Shown here: positions 9,410-17,293 of the stretch, one piece after another
How positions within the stretch are numbered: the stretch's first letter is position 1
How the letters are laid out: every line of letters starts with the position of its first letter
Origin: Pseudomonas helvetica
GTDB taxonomy: Bacteria > Pseudomonadota > Gammaproteobacteria > Pseudomonadales > Pseudomonadaceae
Direction: 5' to 3'
NCBI RefSeq assembly: GCF_039908645.1
Contig: NZ_CP150917.1
Location: 4,413,501 to 4,477,500, forward strand
DNA length: 64,000 nucleotides
Notes under the pieces: generated by a model
Database searches by the model: none
What the model was told of the DNA's origin: nothing
What the model saw: only the letters and a program-made list of their open reading frames with translations
Position numbers and translations under genes: made by a program

Positions 9410-10216
9410 CTATCGCAGGAACTCGATGTGCAGGCCAGTTGCCGGCACGTTGCCCAGTTCCATCCGCGCCGCACGTACGCCCTGCCCGACCAGCGCCTGA
9501 CGCCAGGCTTCGGCGTTGGCTCCGGAAACACTGACGCGCAAAGTCGTATCGAGGTTCAAGCCGCGCGACAGCAACGTCAGCCAAATCGGTTGCGGCTCCC
9601 CCGTCAGCCGCGGCAGGTCCAGCACGCCGGTGTCCTTGAGCTGACGTAACAGGGTCGCCGAGGTCGGCAACAACTCGCCCAATGGCGTGCTGGCGTCGAA
9701 TTGTTCGACATGCAGATAGGCTTTTCGATTGCCGCGAGTGATGCTGTAAAGCGCCAACAGCGAGTTGTCCTGCGGTGCCGCGAGTCGCAGCAGCAGATAA
9801 GCCTGTTGATCGTCGGCGCCATAGAGTTTGGCGTTGCCGAACACTTGATTGGCCCACAGGCTGCTTTCGCCGCAATCGCGGGCCTGGCACCAGAACAACA
9901 GCTCGGCCCCCTGCTTCTGCAAGGCTTCGCGAGCTAGGGTGAAGGCCTCGGTGGACGAATGCTCGGGCGGCAATTCGTAGGTCACCGAGGTTACTTTTCC
10001 GCGGGCACTGACCTGGCCATCAAAACGTAGCTGGCCGCTGATTTTGCGGATCGAGCCCATGGGGTAGATCCGTTCAAGCTCGGCAGCCGGGCGATAGTCG
10101 ACGATCTGCGCATCGGCCAGACGCGGCACCAGCGGCAAATCGTGACTTCCCGGTACATCGGCGGCAAACACCAGCGAACTGAAACACCCCAGCCCCAACA
10201 AACAGATCAAGCGCAT
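9410..10216 (-). CDS. DUF4892 domain-containing exported protein
   Basis: A 268-residue protein with a clear signal peptide (MRLICLLGLGCFSSLVFAAD). A DUF4892-type body contains IYPMGSIRKISGQLRFDGQV and LPPEHSSTEAF, with CxxxxC at FWCQARDCGESS, possibly a disulfide. The C-terminus resembles an OmpA-like/secretin-type beta-alpha unit, though this is weak. I prefer the ATG at 10216 because AAGG lies 9-12 bases upstream and the signal peptide starts there. The ATG at 10243 would overlap the GST stop as ATGA, suggesting coupling, but adds a non-hydrophobic extension. Function unknown. Confidence 0.82.
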   Translation of the reverse strand: MRLICLLGLGCFSSLVFAADVPGSHDLPLVPRLADAQIVDYRPAAELERIYPMGSIRKISGQLRFDGQVSARGKVTSVTYELPPEHSSTEAFTLAREALQKQGAELLFWCQARDCGESSLWANQVFGNAKLYGADDQQAYLLLRLAAPQDNSLLALYSITRGNRKAYLHVEQFDASTPLGELLPTSATLLRQLKDTGVLDLPRLTGEPQPIWLTLLSRGLNLDTTLRVSVSGANAEAWRQALVGQGVRAARMELGNVPATGLHIEFLR

Positions 10217-10239
10217 GCTGTTCAACCTTGAAGGTACTC

Positions 10240-10899
10240 TCATCGGATCAGCATGGCCTGAGCGCCTTTGACGACATTCGCGTCGTCGTTACGCGGCGGA
10301 ATCTGCAAGCCACGCTGCACCGCCGGGCGAGCTTCCATCGCCGCCATCCAGCGTTGCAAGGCGGGTAAACCGTCTACCGAAACGCCAGACCACTCATGAC
10401 CACGGACCCACGGATAAGTGGCGATGTCGGCAATGCTGTAGTCATCGGCCAGGTACTCGACAGTTTCCAGGCGCGTGTTCAGCACTTCATACAAACGCCG
10501 GGTTTCATGCTGATAGCGGTCGATGGCGCCCTGAAGCTTTTCCGGGAAATAACGGAAAAACACGTTGGCCTGCCCCTGCATCGGGCCAATCCCGCCCATC
10601 TGGAACATCAGCCACTGGATCACCACCGAACGTCCTTTCGGATCCTTGGGCAGCAGTTTTCCGCTCAGTTCAGCCAGGTAGATGAGAATCGCGCCGGACT
10701 CGAACACGGCGAAATCACCGTTGTCCCGGTCGACAATCGCCGGAATCCGGCCATTGGGATTGATCTTGAGAAACGCTGGAGCCTTTTGTTCCTTTTTGTC
10801 GAAACTCAAGACATGCACCGTATAGGGCATGCCGAGTTCCTCGAGCACGATAGAGACCTTGTGGCCATTCGGGGTCGCAGCGGTGTAGAGATCTATCAT
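10240..10899 (-). CDS. Glutathione S-transferase family protein (YfcG/YghU-like)
   Basis: A 219-residue cytosolic GST. An N-terminal thioredoxin-fold domain ([26 protein letters not shown]) has the Thr/Asn active-site pattern of the nu-class YfcG group, and the cis-proline region is [14 protein letters not shown] helical C-terminal domain carries [17 protein letters not shown]. Such enzymes often act as disulfide reductases on glutathione disulfide or on peroxides; the natural substrate is unknown. GGGAGA lies just before the ATG at 10899. Its stop overlaps the upstream possible start of the DUF4892 gene. Confidence 0.92.
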   Translation of the reverse strand: MIDLYTAATPNGHKVSIVLEELGMPYTVHVLSFDKKEQKAPAFLKINPNGRIPAIVDRDNGDFAVFESGAILIYLAELSGKLLPKDPKGRSVVIQWLMFQMGGIGPMQGQANVFFRYFPEKLQGAIDRYQHETRRLYEVLNTRLETVEYLADDYSIADIATYPWVRGHEWSGVSVDGLPALQRWMAAMEARPAVQRGLQIPPRNDDANVVKGAQAMLIR

Positions 10900-10949
10900 G
10901 GTTGTCTCCCATTTCAACCCGCCCAGCCTCGACAGTTGCCCGCTGCAAG

Positions 10950-11801
10950 TCAAGGAACGGCGAAGAACCGATTGAAACAGTCTGCAACAAGGGCGGCGCC
11001 GAGCTCGTCATTCAGGTGCACATGATGGCCGCCAGGCAGCTGTTCACGGCTAAAGGGTAGACGCTCCAGCAATTCCTGATGTTTGGCGAGCATGCCGTCA
11101 GCAGCGACCACCAGTTGCGCAGGACAACTGACTCGCTGAACGAAGGACATCGCCTGTTCATCGGTCAGGCGCAGTGGCGATGCCAGCGTCAGGCGACTGT
11201 CAGTGCGCCAGGTGTAGCCGCCCGGCACCGGCATCAAACCCCGCTGAGCGAGTAATTCGGCAGCTTCCCGACTGACCGCGACCAGGCCTTTCATGCGGGC
11301 TTCGATGGCGCGATCCAGGGTGTGGTAGACCGGTTTGCGCTTTTCTTGCAGATCCAGCTGCGCTTGCAGGGCCATGCCCATGCGTTCGGCGGCGTTGTCG
11401 TGAGCGGCGGTGGGCGGAATCACCCCGTCGATCAGCGCCAGATGCGTCACGCGCTCTGGCAAGGCACCGGCGAGTACCACCGAAACGATTGCGCCCAAGG
11501 AATGGCCCAGCAGCGCAAACCGCTTCCAGCCCAACTGTTCGGCGACTCGCAACACGTCGTGAGCATAATCCCACAGCGCATAACCGGCACCCAATGGCCG
11601 ATGCCCGGAATGCCCGTGGCCGGCCATGTCCAGCGCGACAATGCGCAGCCCTTCAAGCTTCGGCGCCAGGCGCGAAAAGCTGTTGGCGTTGTCGAGCCAA
11701 CCGTGCAAGGCAATCACCGGCAGACCGTCTTCCGGGCCGAACAGGTGCGCGGCCAACTCGATGTGCGGCAGGCTCAGGCGGACTTCTTCGACGCTGCTCA
11801 T
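10950..11801 (-). CDS. Alpha/beta-fold hydrolase
   Basis: A 283-residue hydrolase. The oxyanion-hole region is [14 protein letters not shown], the nucleophile elbow is [11 protein letters not shown] (Ser in GHSLG), the acid lies in the LVVAADGML region and the catalytic His in PGGHHVHL. The fold is that of haloalkane dehalogenase/esterase-type enzymes; the substrate is unknown. GGAG precedes the ATG at 11801, which overlaps the stop of the preceding hydrolase gene (ATGA). The two are therefore translationally coupled but clearly different in sequence. Confidence 0.92.
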   Translation of the reverse strand: MSSVEEVRLSLPHIELAAHLFGPEDGLPVIALHGWLDNANSFSRLAPKLEGLRIVALDMAGHGHSGHRPLGAGYALWDYAHDVLRVAEQLGWKRFALLGHSLGAIVSVVLAGALPERVTHLALIDGVIPPTAAHDNAAERMGMALQAQLDLQEKRKPVYHTLDRAIEARMKGLVAVSREAAELLAQRGLMPVPGGYTWRTDSRLTLASPLRLTDEQAMSFVQRVSCPAQLVVAADGMLAKHQELLERLPFSREQLPGGHHVHLNDELGAALVADCFNRFFAVP

Positions 11802-12604
11802 GCGCAACTCCGCTCGTTGCGCCCTTCCCACCGGCTGAACAGGTTTTTCAGCAACGTCGCGGTGTCTTGCGGGCGCTCAAGGGGAAACATGTGGCCACCG
11901 GGCATGGTCAGCGACTCACCTTGCGGCATACGGCCGACGAAGCTGGCGTGATGGCGCATGACCACCCGGCTCTGCCGGCCACGAACCACCGCCAGCGGTA
12001 CTTTCAACTGGCGAGGACGACCTGGACTGGTGTGCGGAACGCCACGATAGATGCTGATCTCGGTGGCCGGATCAAAGCGCAAACGCAGGCGATCACCAAC
12101 CTGGTGCAGGCCGTGTTGCAAATACGCATCGAGGCAGTCCGGATCGAAACCGCGGAACAGGGTTTTACCGGCGAAATAGCTGCGCGCCGATTCCAGATCG
12201 GCGAACTCCTCGCGACGCCCCAATGTGCGGCCTGCCGGGGTCAAGCGGTCGATAAAGCCAAAACGCTTGGCGGCGCGGATAACCCATTGATCGGGGCGGG
12301 TCAGCACCGGTGAATCCAGCATCACCACGCCACGATACAGCTCTGGGCAACGTAAGGCCGCGTGCAGGTGCAAGACGCCACCAAAGGAATGGCCAACGCC
12401 CCACACCGGCTCGGGTTGCTGTTTCAGATGATGGATCAGCTCGTCCACCAGGTTGTGCCAGTTATCGTCGGCCGGGAACCGCGGGTCATGGGCGTGCTGC
12501 TGCAGATGCGCGACTTGGTACTCCGGCGCCAGCGCGGCAAACAACTTGCCGTAGGTGCCTGAAGGAAAGCCATTGGCATGGGCGAAAAAAATCTGCTGCG
12601 ACAT
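11798..12604 (-). CDS. Alpha/beta-fold hydrolase
   Basis: A 268-residue alpha/beta hydrolase. It starts MSQQIFFAHANGFPSGTYGK, where HANGFP is the oxyanion motif typical of a Pseudomonas family related to serine esterases. The nucleophile elbow is VGHSFGGVLHLH (Ser in GHSFG), and a terminal His sits in PGGHMFPLERP. The substrate is unknown. It is the first gene of a chain of overlapping genes running to the DUF4892 gene. Two different hydrolases plus a GST in one transcript hint at shared substrates such as lipids or esters, which is inference. Confidence 0.9.
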   Translation of the reverse strand: MSQQIFFAHANGFPSGTYGKLFAALAPEYQVAHLQQHAHDPRFPADDNWHNLVDELIHHLKQQPEPVWGVGHSFGGVLHLHAALRCPELYRGVVMLDSPVLTRPDQWVIRAAKRFGFIDRLTPAGRTLGRREEFADLESARSYFAGKTLFRGFDPDCLDAYLQHGLHQVGDRLRLRFDPATEISIYRGVPHTSPGRPRQLKVPLAVVRGRQSRVVMRHHASFVGRMPQGESLTMPGGHMFPLERPQDTATLLKNLFSRWEGRNERSCA

Positions 12605-12734
12605 AACGGCGCGTCCATAAACGAAATCAGGTGTTGATTGTCCGTAAGACGCAAGCCCACAGCAATGACCGTAACTGCCAGGAATGATGACAGTCAGGCC
12701 AAGGCTATGGGCAATTCAGCCCCGTGCGAGCTGT

Positions 12735-12868
12735 TGTGGCGAGGGAGCTTGCTCCCGCTGGGGTGCGCAGCGGCCCCAAAACCTGTGCTCGCATATCGAC
12801 AGACACTCCGCGTCAATCAGGTTTACGACGGCTGCGCCGCCGAGCGGGAGCAAGCTCCCTCGCCACAG
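12735..12868. repeat. REPIN (TGTGGCGAGGG family) filling a gene-free stretch
   Basis: The inverted arms TGTGGCGAGGGAGCTTGCTC (from 12735) and GAGCAAGCTCCCTCGCCACA (to 12867) enclose GC-rich spacer. They occupy most of the roughly 300-base gap 12605-12905 between the thioesterase and hydrolase genes. Nothing else is recognisable there. Confidence 0.9.
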
Positions 12869-12905
12869 TAAACCCTCTCATCACCGAGTCTTACTCGCTC
12901 AAAAA

Positions 12906-13349
12906 TCAACGAGCCGGTGGTGTTTCACCCAGCGGCACCACCGCCATGGTCAACCGCGACACACAGCTGGCCTTGCCTTCATCGCTGCTCAAGCGAATAT
13001 CCCAGACGTGCGTGGTGCGGCCGATATGAATCGGTTTGGCCACCGCCGTTACCCGACCGCTGCGCAAGCCGCGCAAGTGGTTGGCGTTGATTTCCAGGCC
13101 CACGCAATAGAATTTGCTGGCGTCGATGCACAGGAAGCTGGCCGCGGAACCGACGGTTTCGGCCAGTACCACCGAGGCGCCGCCATGCAGCAAACCGTAG
13201 GGCTGGTGGGTGCGATGGTCGATGACCATGCTGGCGGTCAGCGACTCGTCATCAAACGCCTCGAAGCGTATATCCAGCACTTCGCCGATGGTGTTTTTCT
13301 GAATCGAGTTCAGCTGTTCAATGTTGGGAGCGGTACGCCACAGAGTCAT
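12906..13349 (-). CDS. Hotdog-fold thioesterase (YdiI/EntH-like)
   Basis: A 147-residue single hotdog domain. The motif HQPYGLLHGGASVVLAETV contains the HGG-type active site and an acidic residue (AET) like those of the YdiI/EntH/PaaI branch, which hydrolyse acyl-CoA or aryl thioesters. The second half has EINANHLRGLRSGRV, typical of the dimer interface. It lies 30 bases downstream of the AMP-dependent acyl-CoA synthetase gene on the same strand, so the two probably form an operon that makes and breaks CoA thioesters. Confidence 0.92.
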   Translation of the reverse strand: MTLWRTAPNIEQLNSIQKNTIGEVLDIRFEAFDDESLTASMVIDHRTHQPYGLLHGGASVVLAETVGSAASFLCIDASKFYCVGLEINANHLRGLRSGRVTAVAKPIHIGRTTHVWDIRLSSDEGKASCVSRLTMAVVPLGETPPAR

Positions 13350-13379
13350 CGCTGCATCCTTCGTTGGTTTTATTTCAGG

Positions 13380-15047
13380 TCAATCCTGCCACAGCACGGC
13401 TTCGCTGCGCGCACTCCATTCTTCAAACCGTGCGCCATACACGGCCTCGATCACGTTGCGCTTGATCTTCAAGGTTGGCGTGAGAAAGCCGTTTTCCACT
13501 GCCCAACTGTCCTTGACCACCACCAGTTGACGCAGGCGTTCGTGTTTATCAAGGGCACCGTTAACCTCGTCGAGCAAGCTTTCCAGGCTCGACTGCAAGG
13601 CATTGCGCGCCACGCTGGCGGCGTCCTGCAAACCCACAGCCGAGAGCACGCACAACCCAAGTGGCGCACTCAGGCCATCACCGACCACACACACCTGTTC
13701 GATACGTGAATGCACCGCCAGACGGTTTTCGATCGGCGCCGGTGCGACGTATTTGCCCTTGCTGGTCTTGAAGATTTCCTTGAGCCGCCCGGTCAGGCGC
13801 AAGTTGCCTTCGGCGTCTTGCTCGCCCTTGTCACCGGTGCGCAGAAAGCCGTCCCTGGTGATCGTCTCGGCGGTTTTCTGCGGCTCCTTGAAATAGCCGA
13901 GCATGGTCGCACCACTGCGCACCAGCACCTCGCCCGAATCCTCGATCCGCACCTCCACCTCCGGGCACGGCTTGCCGATCCAGCCAGGCTTGTTCCGGCC
14001 CGGCAGGCAAATATGCGAATAGCCGCAATTTTCGGTCATGCCGTAGACCTCAAGCACCTCCAGCCCAAGGCGCTGGTACCAGTGCAGCAAGGCTTGCGGC
14101 ACTGGCGCGGCGCCCGACAAGGCTATACGCAAGGCATCCAGCCCCAGACCTGCAAGCACCTTGTGCCCGACCCGCTTGCCGATGATCGGCAAGCCAAGGA
14201 GAAAATCCAGGCGTTTTGCCGGAATCTTGCTGTACACGCCCATCTGGAATTTGCTCCAGATGCGCGGCACGCCGAACAGCGCCGTAGGCCGCGCGCGCTG
14301 CAAATCAGTGAGAAACGTATCGAGGCTTTCAGCAAAAAATACCGTTTGCCCGGTATAGATCGACGCCAGCTCGACAAACATCCGTTCGGCGACGTGGCAC
14401 AGCGGCAGGTACGACAGCAACCGGTCCGACTCATTGAGGCCAAACAACTGCGTACCGTGAGTCGTGGCGAAGCCCAAGTTGCCGAAGCTGTGCATCACGC
14501 CTTTGGGCAAGCCGGTGGTGCCGGAGGTGTAGATGATGGTCGCCAACTGGTTGGCGTCGGGCATTGGGTCGTCCTGTATCGGTGAGCTGCGCTGCAGGTC
14601 GGCCCAACTGAAATCAAAGTCACCCGCTGGACACAACGGCAGGCTGATGGTCGGCAGATCGGCGCTGACGCCTCTGGACATGCCCGGCCAATCGTCCAGT
14701 TTGCCGATGAACGCCAGCACAGCCTCCGAGTGTTCGAGCACTTGGGCTACCGAATCGGCAGTGAGGTTGGGGTACAACGGAACGGAGACATGCCCGGCCA
14801 TCCAGATCGCCAGGTCGGCAATGATCCAGTGCGCACAGTTTTTCGAGATCAGCGCAATGTGGCTGCCTTGAGGCAACTCCCGGGCGCGTAGCCAGTGAGC
14901 GGCGCACCGCGCCTGATGGCCGACGTCGGCCCAGGTCAGCGTCTCGACCTGACCACCGCCCATCGGCTGTACCAGAAAGCACTGGCGGGGATGGCGAGCT
15001 TCACGCTCGTAGAACACTTGCAGCGGCAAACGAAAAGCGGCGGACAT
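13380..15047 (-). CDS. AMP-binding long-chain acyl-CoA synthetase-like enzyme
   Basis: A 555-residue adenylate-forming enzyme. The P-loop is IIYTSGTTGLPKGVMHS, the A5 motif is VYGMTENCGYSHIC, and the A7-A8 region reads FLRTGDKGEQDAEGNLRLTGRLKEIFKTSKGKYV. The last Lys-rich stretch contains the conserved catalytic lysine area (LTPTLKIKRNVIE). The pattern matches long-chain acyl-CoA synthetases of the FAA1/FadD15 type more than FadD. AGGAG lies upstream of the ATG at 15047; the frame stays open to 15125 without a better start. A thioesterase gene follows directly. Confidence 0.92.
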   Translation of the reverse strand: MSAAFRLPLQVFYEREARHPRQCFLVQPMGGGQVETLTWADVGHQARCAAHWLRARELPQGSHIALISKNCAHWIIADLAIWMAGHVSVPLYPNLTADSVAQVLEHSEAVLAFIGKLDDWPGMSRGVSADLPTISLPLCPAGDFDFSWADLQRSSPIQDDPMPDANQLATIIYTSGTTGLPKGVMHSFGNLGFATTHGTQLFGLNESDRLLSYLPLCHVAERMFVELASIYTGQTVFFAESLDTFLTDLQRARPTALFGVPRIWSKFQMGVYSKIPAKRLDFLLGLPIIGKRVGHKVLAGLGLDALRIALSGAAPVPQALLHWYQRLGLEVLEVYGMTENCGYSHICLPGRNKPGWIGKPCPEVEVRIEDSGEVLVRSGATMLGYFKEPQKTAETITRDGFLRTGDKGEQDAEGNLRLTGRLKEIFKTSKGKYVAPAPIENRLAVHSRIEQVCVVGDGLSAPLGLCVLSAVGLQDAASVARNALQSSLESLLDEVNGALDKHERLRQLVVVKDSWAVENGFLTPTLKIKRNVIEAVYGARFEEWSARSEAVLWQD

Positions 15048-15147
15048 GCGATGCGCTCCTTTTTGTTCGATGTGGCGGCAAGCGTAGTCCAACCAAGCAG
15101 TTGCTTGGTTGGCTATTTCATACAAAAAATCAGGAGCGATTCCTTAC

Positions 15148-15238
15148 CTGTGGGAGCGTGGCTTGCCCGCGATGCAGGCGCCGCGGTGCATCAGGTATGC
15201 CGTGTTGATGCCATCGCGGGCAAGCCACGCTCCCACAA
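15148..15238. repeat. REPIN (TGTGGGAGCG variant)
   Basis: The arms CTGTGGGAGCGTGGCTTGCC (from 15148) and GGCAAGCCACGCTCCCACA (to 15237) form an inverted pair. It fills the gap between the acyl-CoA synthetase gene and sixA. It is a variant of the GTAGGAGC family with GTGGGAGC at its ends. Confidence 0.88.
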
Positions 15239-15246
15239 AGCCCGGA

Positions 15247-15696
15247 TTACGGGTTCTTGACGCTATTGAGCGTCATGCCCCCGGCCAACGGCAAATCAGC
15301 TTCAAGCTCGGCCAGGCTGGCCGTGCTCATCGGCTGCGGCGCACGCAAATGACCGTGCTGCAAGTAGCCGATCAAACTCCCCACCAGCGGGTTATGGCTG
15401 ACCAGCAGGACGTTATCCTCCGTGTCGAGCCGATCGACGACGGTCAACGGATTGCTGTCTGGCGCCAGCCAGGTCTCGGTGCGGATCTCCGGCTCAAAAC
15501 CCAGCACCTCACGCACCAGTTGCGCAGTCTGCTGCGCCCGCATGTACGGGCTGGCGATGATCGCCTGAATCGGCTGGCCGATCAGTTGCGCGGCACTGCG
15601 CAGCACTTCTTCGCGGCCATGTGCAGTCAGCTCCCGTTCAGCATCGCTCCGGGCGTGAGACTCGGCTTCACCGTGGCGCAACACCCAGAGCTTCAT
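15247..15696 (-). CDS. sixA: Phosphohistidine phosphatase SixA
   Basis: A 149-residue histidine phosphatase of the phosphoglycerate mutase-like superfamily. The N-terminal LRHGEAE carries the nucleophilic His; IIASPYMRAQQTA and VLLVSHNPLVGSL supply the remaining active-site Arg and His. SixA removes phosphate from histidine phosphotransfer proteins; in E. coli this is mainly the PTS-Ntr protein NPr. Its ATG overlaps the DUF4389 stop (ATGA), placing it last in the gpsA-DUF4389-sixA operon. Confidence 0.93.
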   Translation of the reverse strand: MKLWVLRHGEAESHARSDAERELTAHGREEVLRSAAQLIGQPIQAIIASPYMRAQQTAQLVREVLGFEPEIRTETWLAPDSNPLTVVDRLDTEDNVLLVSHNPLVGSLIGYLQHGHLRAPQPMSTASLAELEADLPLAGGMTLNSVKNP

Positions 15697-16040
15697 AGCT
15701 TTGGCTCCTCATCACGGGCCGGATGCGGCGCTGGCGGGACAGCGTGCGGGGCCTCGCCTTCCGGTGCACGCGGTGTCGGCCAATCGGCGAATGGCCAAGG
15801 TTTCTGGTCGCTGTGAAAACTGCCGAAACGGCCGATCTGCGCCAGGAACTGGCTGAGGCTGTCACCGAAGTTCATCAGGCCGGCGTTCGGTGCACCGTAG
15901 ATCAACCGATAGATGAGCTGCACCAGCACCACGGCGCCGAGGATCAATTGCGCGACTTGCCAGACCAGCACATACACCAGCATCCACAGCACGCGCAGCA
16001 GGATGGATTCGTACTTGGCTGCTACTTTTGGATCGTTCAT
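15693..16040 (-). CDS. DUF4389 domain-containing membrane protein
   Basis: A 115-residue protein. A short cytoplasmic start is followed by a long hydrophobic stretch (about residues 14-46, VLWMLVYVLVWQVAQLILGAVVLVQLIYRL), enough for one or two membrane passes. A soluble segment with FGDSLSQFLAQIGRFGSF and a Pro-rich tail (APHAVPPAPHPARDEEP) follow. This matches DUF4389, of unknown function. GGGAGCGAG precedes the ATG at 16040. It lies between gpsA and sixA in one operon. A role linked to phospholipid synthesis is only suggested by position. Confidence 0.85.
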   Translation of the reverse strand: MNDPKVAAKYESILLRVLWMLVYVLVWQVAQLILGAVVLVQLIYRLIYGAPNAGLMNFGDSLSQFLAQIGRFGSFHSDQKPWPFADWPTPRAPEGEAPHAVPPAPHPARDEEPKL

Positions 16041-16071
16041 GTCTCGCTCCCTGCCTCTGTAAATTGAGTAC

Positions 16072-17097
16072 TCAGTTGAAACCGCTGGTGGAGATGAAAT
16101 CGACATCGGTTTTCGGCTCGCCGCGCATCAACAGCTCAATCACCTGATTGAGCGTGCGTCCTTCAAACAGGATCGCATGCAAACCGGCGACCAACGGCAT
16201 GTAAACCCCGACTTCCTGAGCCTTGGCCTTGAGCACCTTCAGCGTGTTGACGCCCTCGGCGACTTCACCAAGGCTGGTCACCGCCTCTTCCAGGCTCATG
16301 CCCTGGCCAAGGGCAAAACCAACCTGATAGTTGCGGCTTTTCGGTGACGAACAGGTGACGATCAAATCGCCCACCCCGGCCAGCCCCAGGAACGTCATCG
16401 GGTTGGCCCCCTGATTCACCGCAAAGCGGGTCATTTCCGCCAATGCCCGGGTGATCAGCATGCTCTTGGTGTTTTCGCCCATGCCCAACGCCACCGCCAT
16501 GCCGGCGATGATCGCGTAGACGTTTTTCAGTGCCCCGCCCAGTTCCACACCATAACGGTCGGCACTGGCGTATACGCGAAAGGTCCGACCGTGCAATGCC
16601 GCCTGAACCCGCTGGCAGAGTTCTTCGTCTTCACTGGCGACCACTGTGGCGGTCAGCGCGTGTTCGGCCACTTCACGGGCCAGGTTCGGCCCGGACAACA
16701 CGCCGATGCGCGCTTGCGGAGCGATTTCCTGAAGGATTTCGCTCATCAGCTTGAAGGTGTGGGCCTCGATGCCTTTGGTCAGGCTCACCAGCAACTTGCC
16801 GCTCAGACGCTCGGCATAGGGTGCGAGCACCGAACGCAGGGCGTTTGAAGGCAGTGCGACGAAACACAGGTCGCACTCATTGAGGGTAGCAAGCAAGTCG
16901 GTGACCGGCTCCACCGCGGGGTGAACCTTGATGCCCTTGAGGTAGCGTGGATTCTCGCGGTTGACCCGAATGGCCTCGGCCTGTTCAGGGTCGCGCATCC
17001 ACTGCCGGACCTGATGACCGTTCTCGGCCAACAAATTAGCCACGGCGGTACCAAAACTTCCGCCTCCCAGGACCGCAATCGGGCGCTGTTCAGTCAT
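16072..17097 (-). CDS. gpsA: Glycerol-3-phosphate dehydrogenase [NAD(P)+]
   Basis: A 341-residue enzyme that reduces dihydroxyacetone phosphate to sn-glycerol 3-phosphate, the entry step of phospholipid synthesis. It has the Rossmann motif [17 protein letters not shown], the conserved SLTKGIE and [10 protein letters not shown] stretches, the catalytic lysine in [10 protein letters not shown], and [17 protein letters not shown]. Length is normal. The start at 17097 ([13 protein letters not shown]) is chosen over in-frame sequence reaching 17175. It heads the gpsA-DUF4389-sixA operon and diverges from the TonB receptor gene. Confidence 0.96.
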   Translation of the reverse strand: MTEQRPIAVLGGGSFGTAVANLLAENGHQVRQWMRDPEQAEAIRVNRENPRYLKGIKVHPAVEPVTDLLATLNECDLCFVALPSNALRSVLAPYAERLSGKLLVSLTKGIEAHTFKLMSEILQEIAPQARIGVLSGPNLAREVAEHALTATVVASEDEELCQRVQAALHGRTFRVYASADRYGVELGGALKNVYAIIAGMAVALGMGENTKSMLITRALAEMTRFAVNQGANPMTFLGLAGVGDLIVTCSSPKSRNYQVGFALGQGMSLEEAVTSLGEVAEGVNTLKVLKAKAQEVGVYMPLVAGLHAILFEGRTLNQVIELLMRGEPKTDVDFISTSGFN

Positions 17098-17293
17098 ATG
17101 CAATCCGTTAATCCATACCAGTGGCGATAGCCGCATTATACGGGGCGGTCCAGCGTCGGCCAGCCCCTCTATCAATTAGCGGCACTTGTAGGAAGCAGAC
17201 CTCCAAAACCTGGGAAAATGCCGGTAACGTGACTGGAAAACTCGAACAGCTCGGTTAACATGCGCGGCAATCAACTGCGATCAAGGCTGTACC

